This document shows positions 29,926-30,249 of a stretch of DNA of 30,249 bases, in pieces. Numbering within the stretch: the first letter of the stretch is position 1; every line of letters starts with the position of its first letter. The stretch comes from Ophiostoma sp. CBS 140.51. Its lineage: Eukaryota > Ascomycota > Sordariomycetes > Ophiostomatales > Ophiostomataceae. A model generated the notes under the pieces. It did not search any database. It was not told the DNA's origin and saw nothing but the letters and a program-made list of their open reading frames with translations. The stretch spans positions 1 through 30,249 of the forward strand of contig JANSLP010000373.1 of assembly GCA_029298735.1 (NCBI GenBank), given 5' to 3'. The position numbers were made by a program, and so were the translations under genes.

Positions 29926-30249
29926 AGATCGACGACAATTGCCATCTCATTCCAACTACAACCTTTGTACCAACATCAATATTCACATCCGACATCATCT
30001 TTTTCTTTTATCAACTACATTTCGCTTCGCTTCATTGTCTTTTTTTCGGCTGGTTTTTGGATATACCCTGCCTCTTTTTTACCATTATCTTTCTATTCTT
30101 TTTTATCAACATACAAATACAGGCACAGGCATTTGGACTGTACAGTAGGAGGAGGACGGGCATATCAATGTAAAAGTACGGGGGGAAAAGGCATGTCGCT
30201 AAACAGCACAAACGCAACGGCAGAGAGTGGACGGCCTCACGATATTTCT
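29926..30249. other. Right flank, 3' UTR of the DUF3455 gene
   Basis: This is T-rich sequence after the stop codon, with no further gene supported before the window ends. Possible 3'-end signals include the A/T-rich stretch near 30105-30125. Confidence 0.55.

Overview
This window looks like an ordinary nuclear segment from a filamentous ascomycete (Pezizomycotina, probably a Sordariomycete). The evidence is the intron type: short introns (mostly 56-95 bp) with GT-AG ends and CTRAC-like branch points. Coding sequence is GC-rich and leaders are pyrimidine-rich. Several families are typical of filamentous fungi: a FLILHELTA mitochondrial protein, a DUF3455 secreted protein and an orphan ATP-dependent DNA ligase. 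The genus cannot be fixed from sequence alone.

Layout, left to right. (1) 541-2334, minus: a four-exon gene of unknown function with a BTB/POZ-like core (inferred). (2) 3732-4451, plus: a mitochondrial FLILHELTA-family protein, divergent from gene 1 across a 1.4 kb region that holds a dense CRE / AGGGG / E-box cluster. (3) 4700-5592, minus: nucleoside diphosphate kinase in five exons, tail-to-tail with gene 2. (4) 6742-9725, plus: the catalytic alpha subunit of ER glucosidase II (GH31), head-to-head with the kinase. (5) 12821-18334, plus: a 1,837-residue low-complexity protein with an N-terminal WW-like domain, Pro/Gln-rich repeats, a Gly-zipper-like helix, a Gln-rich helix, GRG repeats and an acidic Gly-rich tail; it is preceded by an 820-base stretch without any ATG. 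(6) 19222-22242, plus: a divergent ATP-dependent DNA ligase. (7) 29081-29925, plus: a secreted DUF3455 protein with one intron.

The genes do not form a pathway or a biosynthetic cluster. Two gene pairs share divergent promoter regions, and one pair (2 and 3) is convergent. The 6.8 kb between the ligase and the DUF3455 gene contains no gene I can support, only short tandem and direct repeats and a promoter-like zone near its right end. I saw no tRNA, rRNA, CRISPR array or transposon.

I did not find a convincing undescribed system. The best leads are an in-frame upstream ATG that would give the NDP kinase a membrane-anchored N-terminal extension, the modular architecture of the WW-like giant protein, the Arg-to-Tyr change in nucleotidyltransferase motif I of the ligase, and the upstream ORF that overlaps the ligase start.
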